This document shows positions 1 to 10,500 of a DNA stretch of 64,000 nt, piece after piece. The stretch's first letter is position 1, and each line of letters begins with the position of its first letter. Origin of the DNA: a virus; IMG/VR virus record IMGVR_UViG_3300047497_000079, positions 17,637 through 81,636 of that record; one strand, 5' to 3'. The notes under the pieces were generated by a model. It saw only the letters and a program-made list of their open reading frames with translations. It searched no databases and was not told the origin of the DNA. A program made the translations under genes and the position numbers.

Positions 1-1
1 C

Positions 2-1069
2 CCGAATGTTGCCATCGCCACGATCAATCTCAACACGCCAGCCACGGGCGGGTCCGACAAGGAGAGCATCGACTCCATCCGGTTCAACGCCCCGCGCAAT
101 TATACCCAGCAGTACCGGAATGTTACGACGGCCGACTACACCCAAGCCATCGTCTCTCAGTTTCAGAACATCCAGGCCGTCTCGGTATGGGGCGGTGAAC
201 ACAATACGACGCCCGATTATGGGAAGGTGTATATCTCCGTTAAGCCAACGACGGGCTTTACCCTGACGGCCTCGCAGAAGAGCCAGATCCAGACGGCCCT
301 TGCGCCCTCAAACGTAATGGCCATCCAGACGGTCTTGATCGATCCCACGTTCAACTATATCGTTCCGCAGGTGAATGTGTGGTTCAATTCGCTGAAGACT
401 TCGCTGTCGGCGACCCAGATCCTTGCCAATATTTCCGCGACCGTTCAGACCTTCGAGACCAACACGCTCGGCACCTTCCAATCGCCTTTTTACTTTTCAC
501 GGTTCGCGGCGGCCATCGATGGCACCGATCCCTCGATCCTCGGAAACGATTCACGGATACTGGTCCAGAAGCGGTTCACGCCCCAGCTAAACTCGTCGTT
601 CTCCTATGCCTTGAACTTCCATCAGGCCGTGGTCCATCCCTATGACGGGTATCTGGGAGCGATCACGTCGACGGGCTTTACGGTACCGCTTTACGCGCAG
701 ACCCTGTACATCACTGATGACGGGTATGGCAATCTCGTCACTTACTATCTGTCGGGTACGAGCAAGGTCTATGTGGCCCCGGACGGCACCAACAAAAACA
801 TAGGCACGGTCAATTACAGTACTGGTCTATTGCAATTCACGCTTCCCGTTGCGAGCGTCGTCGATGGATCAGGGGAAATCCAGATCAACATGGCCCCGGT
901 GCTTAGGGATGTGACGCCAGGTTTCAACGAAATCTTGCTCATTACCCAGTGCAACATCAACCTATATGATAGCGCTTCCGGCAATCTCGTCACTTCCGGC
1001 TCGGTCAATACAGCGGGCGATACGACGACCCTACAGCAGAACGGGTTTGCCACGGCCATCATCATATGA
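2..1069 (+). CDS. 6: Baseplate wedge protein, T4 gp6-like (5' end missing)
   Basis: The reading frame is already open at the left edge, so only about 355 C-terminal residues are present (T4 gp6 is 660). The fragment near the start, SIDSIRFNAPRNY followed by a TADY motif, is the typical baseplate J/gp6 signature. In T4, gp6 joins neighbouring baseplate wedges into a ring and drives the hexagon-to-star change at infection. The stop overlaps the next start codon (ATGA), indicating translational coupling with another baseplate gene. The family call is by recognised motifs; the missing N-terminus lies outside the window. Confidence 0.85.
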   Translation, partial: PNVAIATINLNTPATGGSDKESIDSIRFNAPRNYTQQYRNVTTADYTQAIVSQFQNIQAVSVWGGEHNTTPDYGKVYISVKPTTGFTLTASQKSQIQTALAPSNVMAIQTVLIDPTFNYIVPQVNVWFNSLKTSLSATQILANISATVQTFETNTLGTFQSPFYFSRFAAAIDGTDPSILGNDSRILVQKRFTPQLNSSFSYALNFHQAVVHPYDGYLGAITSTGFTVPLYAQTLYITDDGYGNLVTYYLSGTSKVYVAPDGTNKNIGTVNYSTGLLQFTLPVASVVDGSGEIQINMAPVLRDVTPGFNEILLITQCNINLYDSASGNLVTSGSVNTAGDTTTLQQNGFATAIII

Positions 1070-2403
1070 TTGACTGGAAGTTAGCCTCCAAGCTTTTACC
1101 ATCCCGTCTCCCGGAGTTCGTCCGTGAAGATGCCCGGATGTTCGTCTTATTCCTTTCGGCCTACTATGATTGGCTCGACAATCAGGGCAACCCATCATGG
1201 GGCATCAACAATTTCCTGCTCGAACTCGACATCGATCAGACCGAGGCCAAGTTCATATCGTCCTTCTGGGATTCGTACATGGCGACGGTCCCTTCGTCGG
1301 CCCTTGCTGATCCCCGGTTACTACTCAAGCATATCAAGCCGTTTTATCTCGCAAGGGGTTCGGAGACCTCGTTTAGGTTCCTATTCCGGGTGTTTTTCAA
1401 CACCGAGATCGATTTCTACTATCCAGGCAATGACATTTTCCGTCTCGATAACTCGGAATGGATCGTCCTCACCTCGCTCAAGATCACGCCCGCGGCCGGC
1501 ATCGATCCGAACCAGTATCTGAACAGGGAAGTGTATGGGAGCACCTCAGGAGCACGCACGGGCATCACCAACGTCATCTCCTATTACACGGCCGGCTTGC
1601 TCATTTTCGAGCTTTATTACGCCTCGTCCATCGGAGCATTCGTCGCGGGCGAAGAAGTCGTCGACTACGAAACCAATGCCACCATCGGCACAATCATCGC
1701 AGGCGGCGTCGTCAGCTATCCAGGCTATTACGACACCTATAACTCGCAGCCCGACGGTCCCTGCAAGCTCCAGGACGATTATTATTATCAAGCCTATTCC
1801 TATGTCGTGAAATCCCCGATCTCGTCGTCGGCCTATGAGCAGCTCGTTGCCAATTTGCTCCACCCGGCCGGGACCCTGCTCTTCCCCCAGTTTCAGGGCT
1901 TTTCGCAAGAACAGCTTCCGATTGCGTCGATCCAGAATTCGGTCATCAGTCTCGACGTTCCCGTTGCCTATGCCCTGCCCTTGGCCTACGGCAATTCCGC
2001 CTTCGCCACGTCCACCCTGGCCTTGCCGCCGCTAGCCATTTACGACACCGATGTATCCGTCCCGGTCTCCTACGCCTCTTCCTACGAGCCATGGACGGTT
2101 CAGGCCGATTACATCCAGATCCAAACCTACGCGACCTTGGGTTCCATCGCCGGATTCACAGGCTCGATTGTCGCGAGCTGGCAGGGCGCTACGTTTACCA
2201 ACGGCACGGGCGTCATCGGCATCGGCAATACGTCGTTCCTGTCCTATCTATCGGTGTCCCAGCCCGTGGAGATCATCGACGATTCGGGGGCCAATGCTCC
2301 CGCACCCAACGCCGTTGCGGCCGTCGATTCCAACACCACGATGCGGCTGGTCTTCCCCTATGCAGGCGGCTCCCTCGCGAACGGACAGATATACACTTAC
2401 TAA
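1066..2403 (+). CDS. Baseplate-associated virion structural protein
   Basis: A 445-residue protein coupled to gp6 by an ATGA overlap. The first 150 residues (LPEFVREDARMFVLFLSAYY, LLKHIKPFYLARGSE and FRFLFRVFFNTE) match a protein found next to gp6 and gp8 in many T4-like marine and jumbo phages, where it is listed as a virion structural or baseplate wedge component. The rest is rich in Gly, Ala, Ser and Tyr, as in beta-structured tail proteins. Position suggests it fills a wedge role such as T4 gp7 or gp53, but I cannot assign a specific T4 counterpart. Confidence 0.7.
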   Translation: MIDWKLASKLLPSRLPEFVREDARMFVLFLSAYYDWLDNQGNPSWGINNFLLELDIDQTEAKFISSFWDSYMATVPSSALADPRLLLKHIKPFYLARGSETSFRFLFRVFFNTEIDFYYPGNDIFRLDNSEWIVLTSLKITPAAGIDPNQYLNREVYGSTSGARTGITNVISYYTAGLLIFELYYASSIGAFVAGEEVVDYETNATIGTIIAGGVVSYPGYYDTYNSQPDGPCKLQDDYYYQAYSYVVKSPISSSAYEQLVANLLHPAGTLLFPQFQGFSQEQLPIASIQNSVISLDVPVAYALPLAYGNSAFATSTLALPPLAIYDTDVSVPVSYASSYEPWTVQADYIQIQTYATLGSIAGFTGSIVASWQGATFTNGTGVIGIGNTSFLSYLSVSQPVEIIDDSGANAPAPNAVAAVDSNTTMRLVFPYAGGSLANGQIYTY

Positions 2404-2417
2404 ATAATCGATTAGGG

Positions 2418-2933
2418 CTACAAATATTCTTTGTACTGGCGTAGCAAACTATCGTCCCCTTTGCTTGTTAGCGGAACATAGAACAGCATACGATTATCGG
2501 ACTTTTCATGAACTCTAAAAACACGTTTGCCATTCAAAGCTCGCTTCATCAATGCCGCAAAGTTGTAGAACGTGTTGAAACGCTGGGAATTCTCGCAGAT
2601 AAGCAGAATTATATCGCAGTAGCGAAACTTATTTAAATAGAAGAAGACCGCTTTTTTGACTAACGCCATAATCTCCTGAGCATCCTTTAACGATAGATCG
2701 TTAATCTTGCTGTAGTGTTCGTTCACAGTAAAATCTATCTGAAGAATCAGGCATCCATCCTCTTTGTAGGTTGCGGCATAGACCCCGACTGGTATATTGC
2801 TCTTTGTTTTCTGAATAACTCCATGGGTATTGGGCTTGTGTAGCCAGCGCTTAACAAAGTTGGGTACAAAAGAGCGTGGATGATCGTTAAAGGCCGGGTG
2901 GGCCTCGTTTAAGAACTGTTGGAAGCTTTGCAT
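2418..2933 (-). CDS. Candidate internal head protein with capsid-targeting N-terminus
   Basis: 171 residues, on the opposite strand to its baseplate neighbours. It opens with MQSFQQFLNEA, very close to the T4 internal-protein capsid-targeting sequence (MKTYQEFIAEA), with a gp21-type cleavage site L-N-E|A. The mature part is mixed, with no domain I recognise. A late-type promoter ends 4 nt before the start codon. The lone gene inserted head-on between baseplate genes looks like a moron. Packaging and injection are inferred from the N-terminus only. Confidence 0.7.
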   Translation of the reverse strand: MQSFQQFLNEAHPAFNDHPRSFVPNFVKRWLHKPNTHGVIQKTKSNIPVGVYAATYKEDGCLILQIDFTVNEHYSKINDLSLKDAQEIMALVKKAVFFYLNKFRYCDIILLICENSQRFNTFYNFAALMKRALNGKRVFRVHEKSDNRMLFYVPLTSKGDDSLLRQYKEYL

Positions 2934-2937
2934 CCCA

Positions 2938-2945
2938 TATTTATT
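2938..2945 (-). promoter_or_regulatory. T4-type late promoter (AATAAATA), leaderless spacing
   Basis: AATAAATA on the minus strand, 4 nt upstream of the ATG at 2933. It is one of a family of nATAAATA elements before late genes in this window. The next element (2954-2961) points the other way. Confidence 0.65.
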
Positions 2946-2953
2946 AACGGCCT

Positions 2954-2961
2954 TATAAATA
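2954..2961 (+). promoter_or_regulatory. T4-type late promoter, perfect TATAAATA
   Basis: An exact TATAAATA, 23 nt before the ATG of the gp8 homologue, leaving room for a short leader. T4 late promoters have this -10 sequence and no -35; the phage sigma factor gp55 would recognise it. Confidence 0.75.
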
Positions 2962-2984
2962 CTTTTAAAGACTCACGGTAATCC

Positions 2985-4481
2985 ATGTCAGGCATAATCA
3001 CGAACCACGTCCGGCTATTCGAGGCCAATACCTTCCTCAACCGCTTCAATTCGACGGACAATTTATATCTCTATATCGCGCGGATTACGCCCTGGCCCAA
3101 CGAGTCATCACCGCCGTCTGCGGCCGATACGGTGTTCTCGACCGATTACGACCTGTGGCGGCAGATCTATGCCATGAAGAAGGTGTCCATTGGCAACATG
3201 TCCTTCGGCGTCCCCCGCTATAACTGGACGACGGGCACGGTGTACAACGAATACCGGGACAACGATTCCTCGCTGATATCCGAACCATTTTTCGTGATCA
3301 CGTCGGCCCTGAACGTGTACAAGTGCTTGTATAACAATGGCGGGGCCACATCCACCGTACAGCCCACGGGCACGTCGACGTCGTCATTCCAGACGGCGGA
3401 CGGATACATATGGAAGTTTCTCTATCAAGTCTCGGCCTCGGGCGCGACGACCTTCCTGACGCCGTCGTTCATCCCCGTTCAAACCATCGCCTCGAACGAC
3501 GGATCGGCACAATGGTCGGTACAACAGGCAGCAATCCCAGGTTCCGTCGAAGTCATCGACGTCATTTCGGGCGGCACGGGCTTTACGGGCGATGCCAACA
3601 CGGCTTCGACGGCGTCGGCTTCCACAATCACCCTCCAGACTTCGGCCGCCACGGGCAAGCTCAACGGCTCTGTCGTCTATATCTCCTCAGGCACTGGCGC
3701 GGGTCAGCTCAGGACTATCACGGCCTGGAACGGGTCCACCAAGGTTGCCACCATTTCCCCCAACTGGACGACGACGCCCGATGGCACGTCTTCATACGTC
3801 GTCGGCGCACAGATCACGGTGGCGGGCGATGGACAGGGTTTAACGGCCTATGGCCTCGTCTCCAACACGGGTGTCATAACGTCCGTACCCGTCGTCTCAA
3901 AGGGCAATTCCTACACCATCGTATCTGCCACGGCCTCGGCAAATGGCGGTTCTGGAGCCAACCTCGACGCGTACGTAAGCCCTCGGGGCGGACATGGTTC
4001 GGATGCCGTGTCAGAGCTATTCGGGACCAATATCATCTTCTATGCGCAGCTCAATGGCACCGAGAGCAACACGATTTCTGCCTCGAACCAGTACCGGGTG
4101 CTGGGCCTGATCCTTGATCCGCTCCTCGCCAATGGTTCGCCGGCGACAGGGGCCGTTTACGATCAGACCACGCATCTAACCATCACGTCTCCCGTGGGCA
4201 CATTCACGAACGACGAGGAGATCGTGGGCCAGACCTCGGGGGCAACGGGCTATCTCGTCGATGATACGTCGAACGTCCTCCGTCTCGTCAATGTGACGGG
4301 CACCTTTGCCAATGCGGAAAGCGTCGTGGGGCAATCGTCATCTGCACACGGCACTGTTTCAGCAATTTCCGCATCTCCTCTTAAACTTTTTACTGGAAAC
4401 ATCCTCACCGTCGAAAATAGGCTTTCTGTATCAAGATCACCGAACCAAGCCGAAACTTTCCAGATTGTGATGGAATTCTGA
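2985..4481 (+). CDS. 8: Baseplate wedge protein, T4 gp8-like
   Basis: 498 residues against 334 in T4 gp8. The N-terminal third follows gp8 closely: YIARITPWPNE (T4 FGRSEPWSSNE), a VPRYNW block (T4 IPRRDW), VYKCLYNNGG and GYIWKFLYQV (T4 GYVWEYLFEI). The last 25 residues (ENRLSVSRSPNQAETFQIVM) match the gp8 C-terminus. The extra ~150 residues in the middle are Gly/Thr/Ser-rich and look like inserted beta domains, perhaps exposed on the baseplate. gp8 links gp10, gp7 and gp6 in the wedge. Confidence 0.85.
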   Translation: MSGIITNHVRLFEANTFLNRFNSTDNLYLYIARITPWPNESSPPSAADTVFSTDYDLWRQIYAMKKVSIGNMSFGVPRYNWTTGTVYNEYRDNDSSLISEPFFVITSALNVYKCLYNNGGATSTVQPTGTSTSSFQTADGYIWKFLYQVSASGATTFLTPSFIPVQTIASNDGSAQWSVQQAAIPGSVEVIDVISGGTGFTGDANTASTASASTITLQTSAATGKLNGSVVYISSGTGAGQLRTITAWNGSTKVATISPNWTTTPDGTSSYVVGAQITVAGDGQGLTAYGLVSNTGVITSVPVVSKGNSYTIVSATASANGGSGANLDAYVSPRGGHGSDAVSELFGTNIIFYAQLNGTESNTISASNQYRVLGLILDPLLANGSPATGAVYDQTTHLTITSPVGTFTNDEEIVGQTSGATGYLVDDTSNVLRLVNVTGTFANAESVVGQSSSAHGTVSAISASPLKLFTGNILTVENRLSVSRSPNQAETFQIVMEF

Positions 4482-4489
4482 TCCATCAC

Positions 4490-4497
4490 ACTAAATA
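4490..4497 (+). promoter_or_regulatory. T4-type late promoter (ACTAAATA)
   Basis: ACTAAATA, 24 nt before the ATG of the giant DUF4815 gene. It is a late-type element with a short leader. Confidence 0.6.
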
Positions 4498-4521
4498 CTT
4501 AAAACGCTTTAATCCTTCTAC

Positions 4522-7500
4522 ATGGCAAACACTTCAAATACGAATTCTGCTGACAATACGGTCCCGTGGATTGATACCAACCTATCGGAATATCCGTATT
4601 TTGATGACACCGACGAAACCAAGGATTATGAGCGGGTTCTATTTAAGCCTACCGTTGGCCTTCAGACTCGTGAGCTAAATGCTCTTCAGACTTATATCCA
4701 GAAGCAAAATGCCCGCGTCACGTCTTCCATATTCCAGGACGGCACCCGGATCAAAGGCGGGTCGTTTAACATTGACCTCAACGCAAATTATGTACGGCTT
4801 CAAGACAATGATCAGTTCGGTCATGCCGTAAACGTAACTAATTTTGCTAACACAGTTATTACTGGTGCTACTTCAGGTGTTAAGGCCCATGTCAGCCTTG
4901 TTCAGGCAGGTACACAGGCGGCTTCACCAAATACAAATCTACTCATTGTAAAATATACCGCTGCTTCTAGTTCGAATAATTCCGTTACGACATTTACGCC
5001 CGGTGAGATTATTTCATCTGATACGGGTTTCACTGCAACTGTAATAAACCTGACCTCTGCACTAGGATCTGCTTCGACGATGAAAGTCGACGACGGCATA
5101 TTCTTTTGCAAAGGATTTCCCGTTCGCTTTTCCAAAAGTTCCATTATCCTTGATCCCGCAAGCTCGACACCTTCGTGCCGTGTAGGTATCATCGTCAACG
5201 AAAACATCGTAAATTACGAAGAAGATCCAACTCTTCTTTCTAATGCCGCAGGCTTCAACAATTATAACGCACCGGGCGCGGATCGGCTTCAACTGCTCCC
5301 CGAACTTACGATCCTCGGACTTACTGAGTCTGTACCGTCGAACTTTTCTCAGATCTGCGTGCTATCAAATGGTGTCATTCAGTCAGTAAACCAGCCCGAT
5401 ACTCTATCGAATGTGATGGACGTTTTGGCTCAGAGACAGTACGAGACCACTGGGAACTTTGTCGCCAACGGCATGAACCTCAGTGTGGTCGAATGTCTCG
5501 ATAGCGGTATCAACAACGGGTATTTGTCTGCTAATAATGGTGGCAACACCTATCAACTTGCCGTTGGTGTCCAGCCTGGGTATGCCTTTGTAAAAGGCTA
5601 TAACGTCCAGTACTATGTCACTCAGTGGGATCTTATCGACAAGGGCATTGATTATGTCAATGTTGACTCCGTTACAATTCAGACAAATTACGGAAACTAT
5701 GCGAATGTAAAGCAGCTTGCTGGTTATTTCGATACCGTCAATGGCACTCCTGTAAGCTTATACAGTGCCAACCAGTATGCTCTCTCCAACAATACCTACG
5801 TGTCTGGAAGCTATAATGGTTCGATCATAGGCACGGCTCGTGTTCGTGAAGTCGAGCTTCAGACAGGCAACTATGACGACGCTGCCGCAACATTCAACGT
5901 CTATCTGTACGATGTAAAAATGACGGCCAACGATTTTTCGGCTGTCTGTTCTATCGTTTCAAATACTGGTGTATGCGATATCATTCCCGATGCTTCGTCA
6001 AATACAGCTTATCTATATGACGCAAGTTTCGACGACGCCGTCTTCCCCATTGCAAATCAGGCAATCCGGACGATCAGAAACGCCAACGGCAATGTTGTAA
6101 ACTCTTATGAGTTTACACAGTCCTTTCCCGTGACGATTGCGTCTTCGGGGACTTTTACCGTTGCAACGGGAAGTTCAAGCGAAACGTTTCCCTACTCTCC
6201 CGGTCTGTTAAATAGTACCCAGGTCCAAGACTTTATGGTTGTCTTGCAGGGTAGCGCAAACGTTGCCCTCCAGGGAACAGTCACGACTGTCAATGGCAAT
6301 ACCACTGTTACCGGCGCGAATACAATATTTTCTACACAGCTCCGGGAATCTGACAAGATAAATGTTGGCGGCAATCTGTATCGCGTTGCTAATGTCAATT
6401 CGAACACCAGTCTAACCCTTTGGCATCCCGCCACATCCAATGCGACGTCCTCTTTTTCGAAGCAGTATATTAGCGGCGACATCGTCCCATTCAATGTAAA
6501 TGGTACGAGTGGCACTGCACGTACCATCACCGCAAGTTCATCGACGTCTGCTGCTTTCAACCTTGAGGAAACACTATCCAATAACGTTTCGGCCGTTGTC
6601 TTCTGTAAGCTTATTAAGGCTAACGCAACGGAGAAGAAGAAACACTTAAATAACGCTTATGTAATAATTGATACTACGACCCATTCTGCTAATACCGTTG
6701 GCCCCTATTCATTGGGTTTCGCGGACATTTACAGCGTTATTAGCTGCCGTACGTCAGCCAACGCTTTTGTTAATGTAACGGACGGAACCGACGTCTCGTC
6801 ATATTTTCTGTTCAATACAGGACAGAATGATGATTTGTATGGTCTCGGTTCTATGTCCATCGCTAACACTAGCGTCGTGCTGGATCGTTATTTGTTGGTC
6901 AATGTTGCCTTTTTCTCACATGACTTTTCACAGGGGTCGTGCTTCTTTACAGTCGACTCGTACCCCGTTGACGACACGACGTACACGAGCAACTCCACGA
7001 TTAGGACGGAGTTAATACCATACTTCCAGTCACCTTCGGATGGTACCTTATACAGTCTTCGTCAGTGCATAGATTTTCGCCCTGCTTTGGTAAATACAGC
7101 AGCTAATTCTGCTACCATATCAGGTGCTACCACCAACCCGTCTGCCAATTCCACTCTAAATGTGCCATCGGGTGGCTTACATTTTCCGGTTATCGACTCA
7201 AACTTTACCTCTTCCTTCTCTTATTACCAGGGCCGTGTCGATCTCGTCACTCTTACGCCAACCGGAGGGCTCAATGTCATTCGTGGTGCGCCGGCAGATA
7301 GCCCTGTAACGCCACAGACGCCTTCTTCGACCATGGCTCTTGGCACTGTTCAAGTGCCTCCCTATCCGTCCTTGGCCAACACCGTCACGACGTCCTGGTT
7401 GGGTTCCAAGGGTTATACGATGCAGATGATCGGGGCGCTTGAGACCCGCATCGCCGCGCTTGAATATTATTCCAGTCTCAACCTATTGGAGCAGAGCACG

Positions 7501-10500
7501 AGTGCGCTGCAAATTCTCGACTCTAACGGGCTGAACCGATTCAAAAATGGGTTCATTGCAGATAATTTCTCTGGCTCGAATATCGTAAATGTGTATGACG
7601 TTGAATACCTCTGCTCTATTGACACCACAAATCAATTGTGCCGCCCCCGCTTCTACCTTAATCAGGTAAAGCTTGACTACGATCAAGTACATTCAAATAA
7701 CTGTGTCACATCCGCTAACGCAGTATCACTGATACTAGCCAGTAATAACACCACGTTTGTAGCAGGCCAGGCTTTTCAGACCAATTCTGCAAGCGGCACT
7801 GTCGTTGCAACACATGGCAACCGAGTTTATCTGGAAAATATCATCGGGACATTTGCCGCTAATTCTTACACGCTTGAAACCAACAGCTCACCGACGACCT
7901 ATCAGATCACGAGCGTTGTTCCATCTGTCAATGGATCGTTGCTAACTCTGCCATGGACCAACTATCTCGCGATACAGCAACCCTATGCGACAGAAACACG
8001 GAATGCTGCTGGTCTGGAATGGGATTGGGTAGGCAACGTAACTCTATACCCACCTTCCGATTACTGGGTTGATACGAACCAAAGCGCAGACGTGGTTCTA
8101 AACGTCGGCGACCAGAATGATAACTGGGAGGCCAACAATGGCTGGGTTACGACCTGGAATTCTTGGCAGACCGTCTGGACTGGCACGAGCACGTCGAATA
8201 CAACTACAACTCAGATAACTGTTAATAGCGCCAGTGATTTGACAGATATTACTGCTGTCGCGCAGTATGTCATTAACGGTGGCACTTTGACCTTAGGTCG
8301 TCTTGGGGGCAATTATGGGCTCTCCACAATTGAAAGCCGTTGGTCGTCGTTTTTTTCAGACAATGAACCTCTTCAAGGTGTAATTGCTTGGTTACAAGAG
8401 GAGTTATCTCGTTACGGATCGAGCGGTGTAGAAACCGTTACTATTCAGAACGGCGTATCTACTACCAACACGGTACAGACCAGGACGGGCACTTCTTCCT
8501 TAACGACCTATTCAGAGCAGACATCGACGGTCGGTGATTATGTGATTGACACATCACTCAATCCCTACATGCGCTCGCAGGCTATTGTGTTTGTGGCCAC
8601 GGGAATGAAGCCAAATGCACAGCTCTATCCATTTTTCGACAACATCGCGGTCTCTCAATATTGTGCTCCCCTGGCGAATGTGAGTTTCCAGAATTCTTTG
8701 ATTTCAGTCGCCAATACGAATGCGTATATACCACTGCAATCGTCCTTGGACCAGGCTTTAGCGACGGGGATCGAGGTTCCGACTCTTGGCGATCCTTTGA
8801 TAAGTGATGCTAATGGTAATGTGATCGGTGTTTTCTATCTTCCTGATAATCCAAATCGGCAGTTTAATGTTGGTTCGGTCGTTTTCCGGCTTTCGGATTC
8901 TTTGGTCAATTCTAATACCGTGGGCGATGTCACCACCTCGGCCGAGGCTACCTATTCTGCATATGGTATTACGGATACCACGTCCAATCTGATCGTTTCG
9001 ACGCAGGTAGCCTCGACCCAGACACAGAGCGTTACCCAGACTCAGACTTTATCTTCGACGACTACGACCTCACAAGTCGTAGCGGCGGCACTTTATGAGC
9101 CCATTGTACAGTCTTTCTCGGTTCCGTTGCCTTCCAGTGAAACGGCCGAGGGAGTGTTTGTCACACGGCTTGATTTGTTCTTCCAGACCGCCGATCCGGT
9201 GCAACCCGTTACGATCAGTCTCGTTGCCCTTGACCCCAGCACCGCACAGGTTACCAGCACTACCATCCCTCTATCTACCAAGATCCTGTATCCTGGAGAT
9301 ATTAACGTATCTGCGGATGGAACGGTCCCCACGCCGTTCTATTTCGACTCGCCGATCTATCTGACGGCCGGTCAAATGTATGGATTTAAGATTTTCCCAG
9401 GTGGAAGTAACCCGAATTATAACGTGTGGGTCGCCACTCTCGGCCAGACGGATGTCTCCACGGGTATACAGGTCATACAAAATCCTGCGTCGGGCAATCT
9501 TTTCGTTTCGTCAAACGATCAAACGTATACGGCCGTAACAAATCAGCAGGTTAAGTTTAATCTGTACGTGGCACAGTTCAACACATCAGTGCAAGGTTCT
9601 GCCGTTCTTTATAATGATCCCCAAGAGTATTTGCAGCTATCTTCCAATACTGGCGGTGCCTACTTTATGACGGGCGAGCCGATATTTGGTCCGACCACTA
9701 TCACTCTCTCAAATGTCGCAAATGGAACTCCCGTCGTCGGAGATATCGTCCGTGGGTCTACATCTAACACGTCGGGCTATATTACTGCCGTGTCTAATAA
9801 TGTTCTAACTGTTACGCCTTGGGCCAATCAGTTAGGGGCTTCCTACTTCTCGAACGATGCCATGACCATTCTTTATGCGAATGGATCGGCTACGGGCATA
9901 ACCTCTAACACTATTTCTGTTACCTTCCCTTCGGGCCTACAGTCCAGTTCGTCGCTCGGAACGCTGGTATTGAATACTATGTCAAATACGCAGTTTCAGG
10001 TGAACAACACTATTGTTGGACAGTTTGCTGGCCTCTCCAGTGTTTTAAATTCCTTTGGCAATATCCAATATGACGTTTATCAGCCGACGATATCATCGCT
10101 TGTGTTTCCGAAAACATCTATTGCTTGGGCGGCTAAGACAACTTCTAACACGGGAACATTGGATAGCTCCTATAATGCATGTGTGGTGAACAACAATAAT
10201 AATTGTCTCGGACAGCGCGTAATCTATACCAATACTTACGAAAAGAACATGCTGGGTGATCATTCATTCAAGTTGAATGGCATTTTATCCACCTCGGACG
10301 CTTATCTGTCTCCTGTGATCGATCTCACCAGGAGCGGTGTCATCCTGGTTGGTAACATCATAAACAATGTGACTACAAATGAGACGACACCTCATGCGGG
10401 CCAAGCAGCCGCGAAATATGTTACCCGTTTAGCAACTCTTGATGCCAATATGGATGCCGAGGATATCGTCGTCTATGTCACGGCATACCGCCCGCCCGGA

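Noticed and set aside
2399-2406. ACTAAATA at the stop of the baseplate protein
   Set aside because: The next gene in that direction is 580 bases away behind a leftward gene and has its own perfect box.
227-4117. Many long frames inside the gp6, gp8 and neighbouring structural genes, such as 1458-1742 and 3410-4117
   Set aside because: They are shadows: Arg/His/Ser-rich translations in the alternate frames of clear structural genes.
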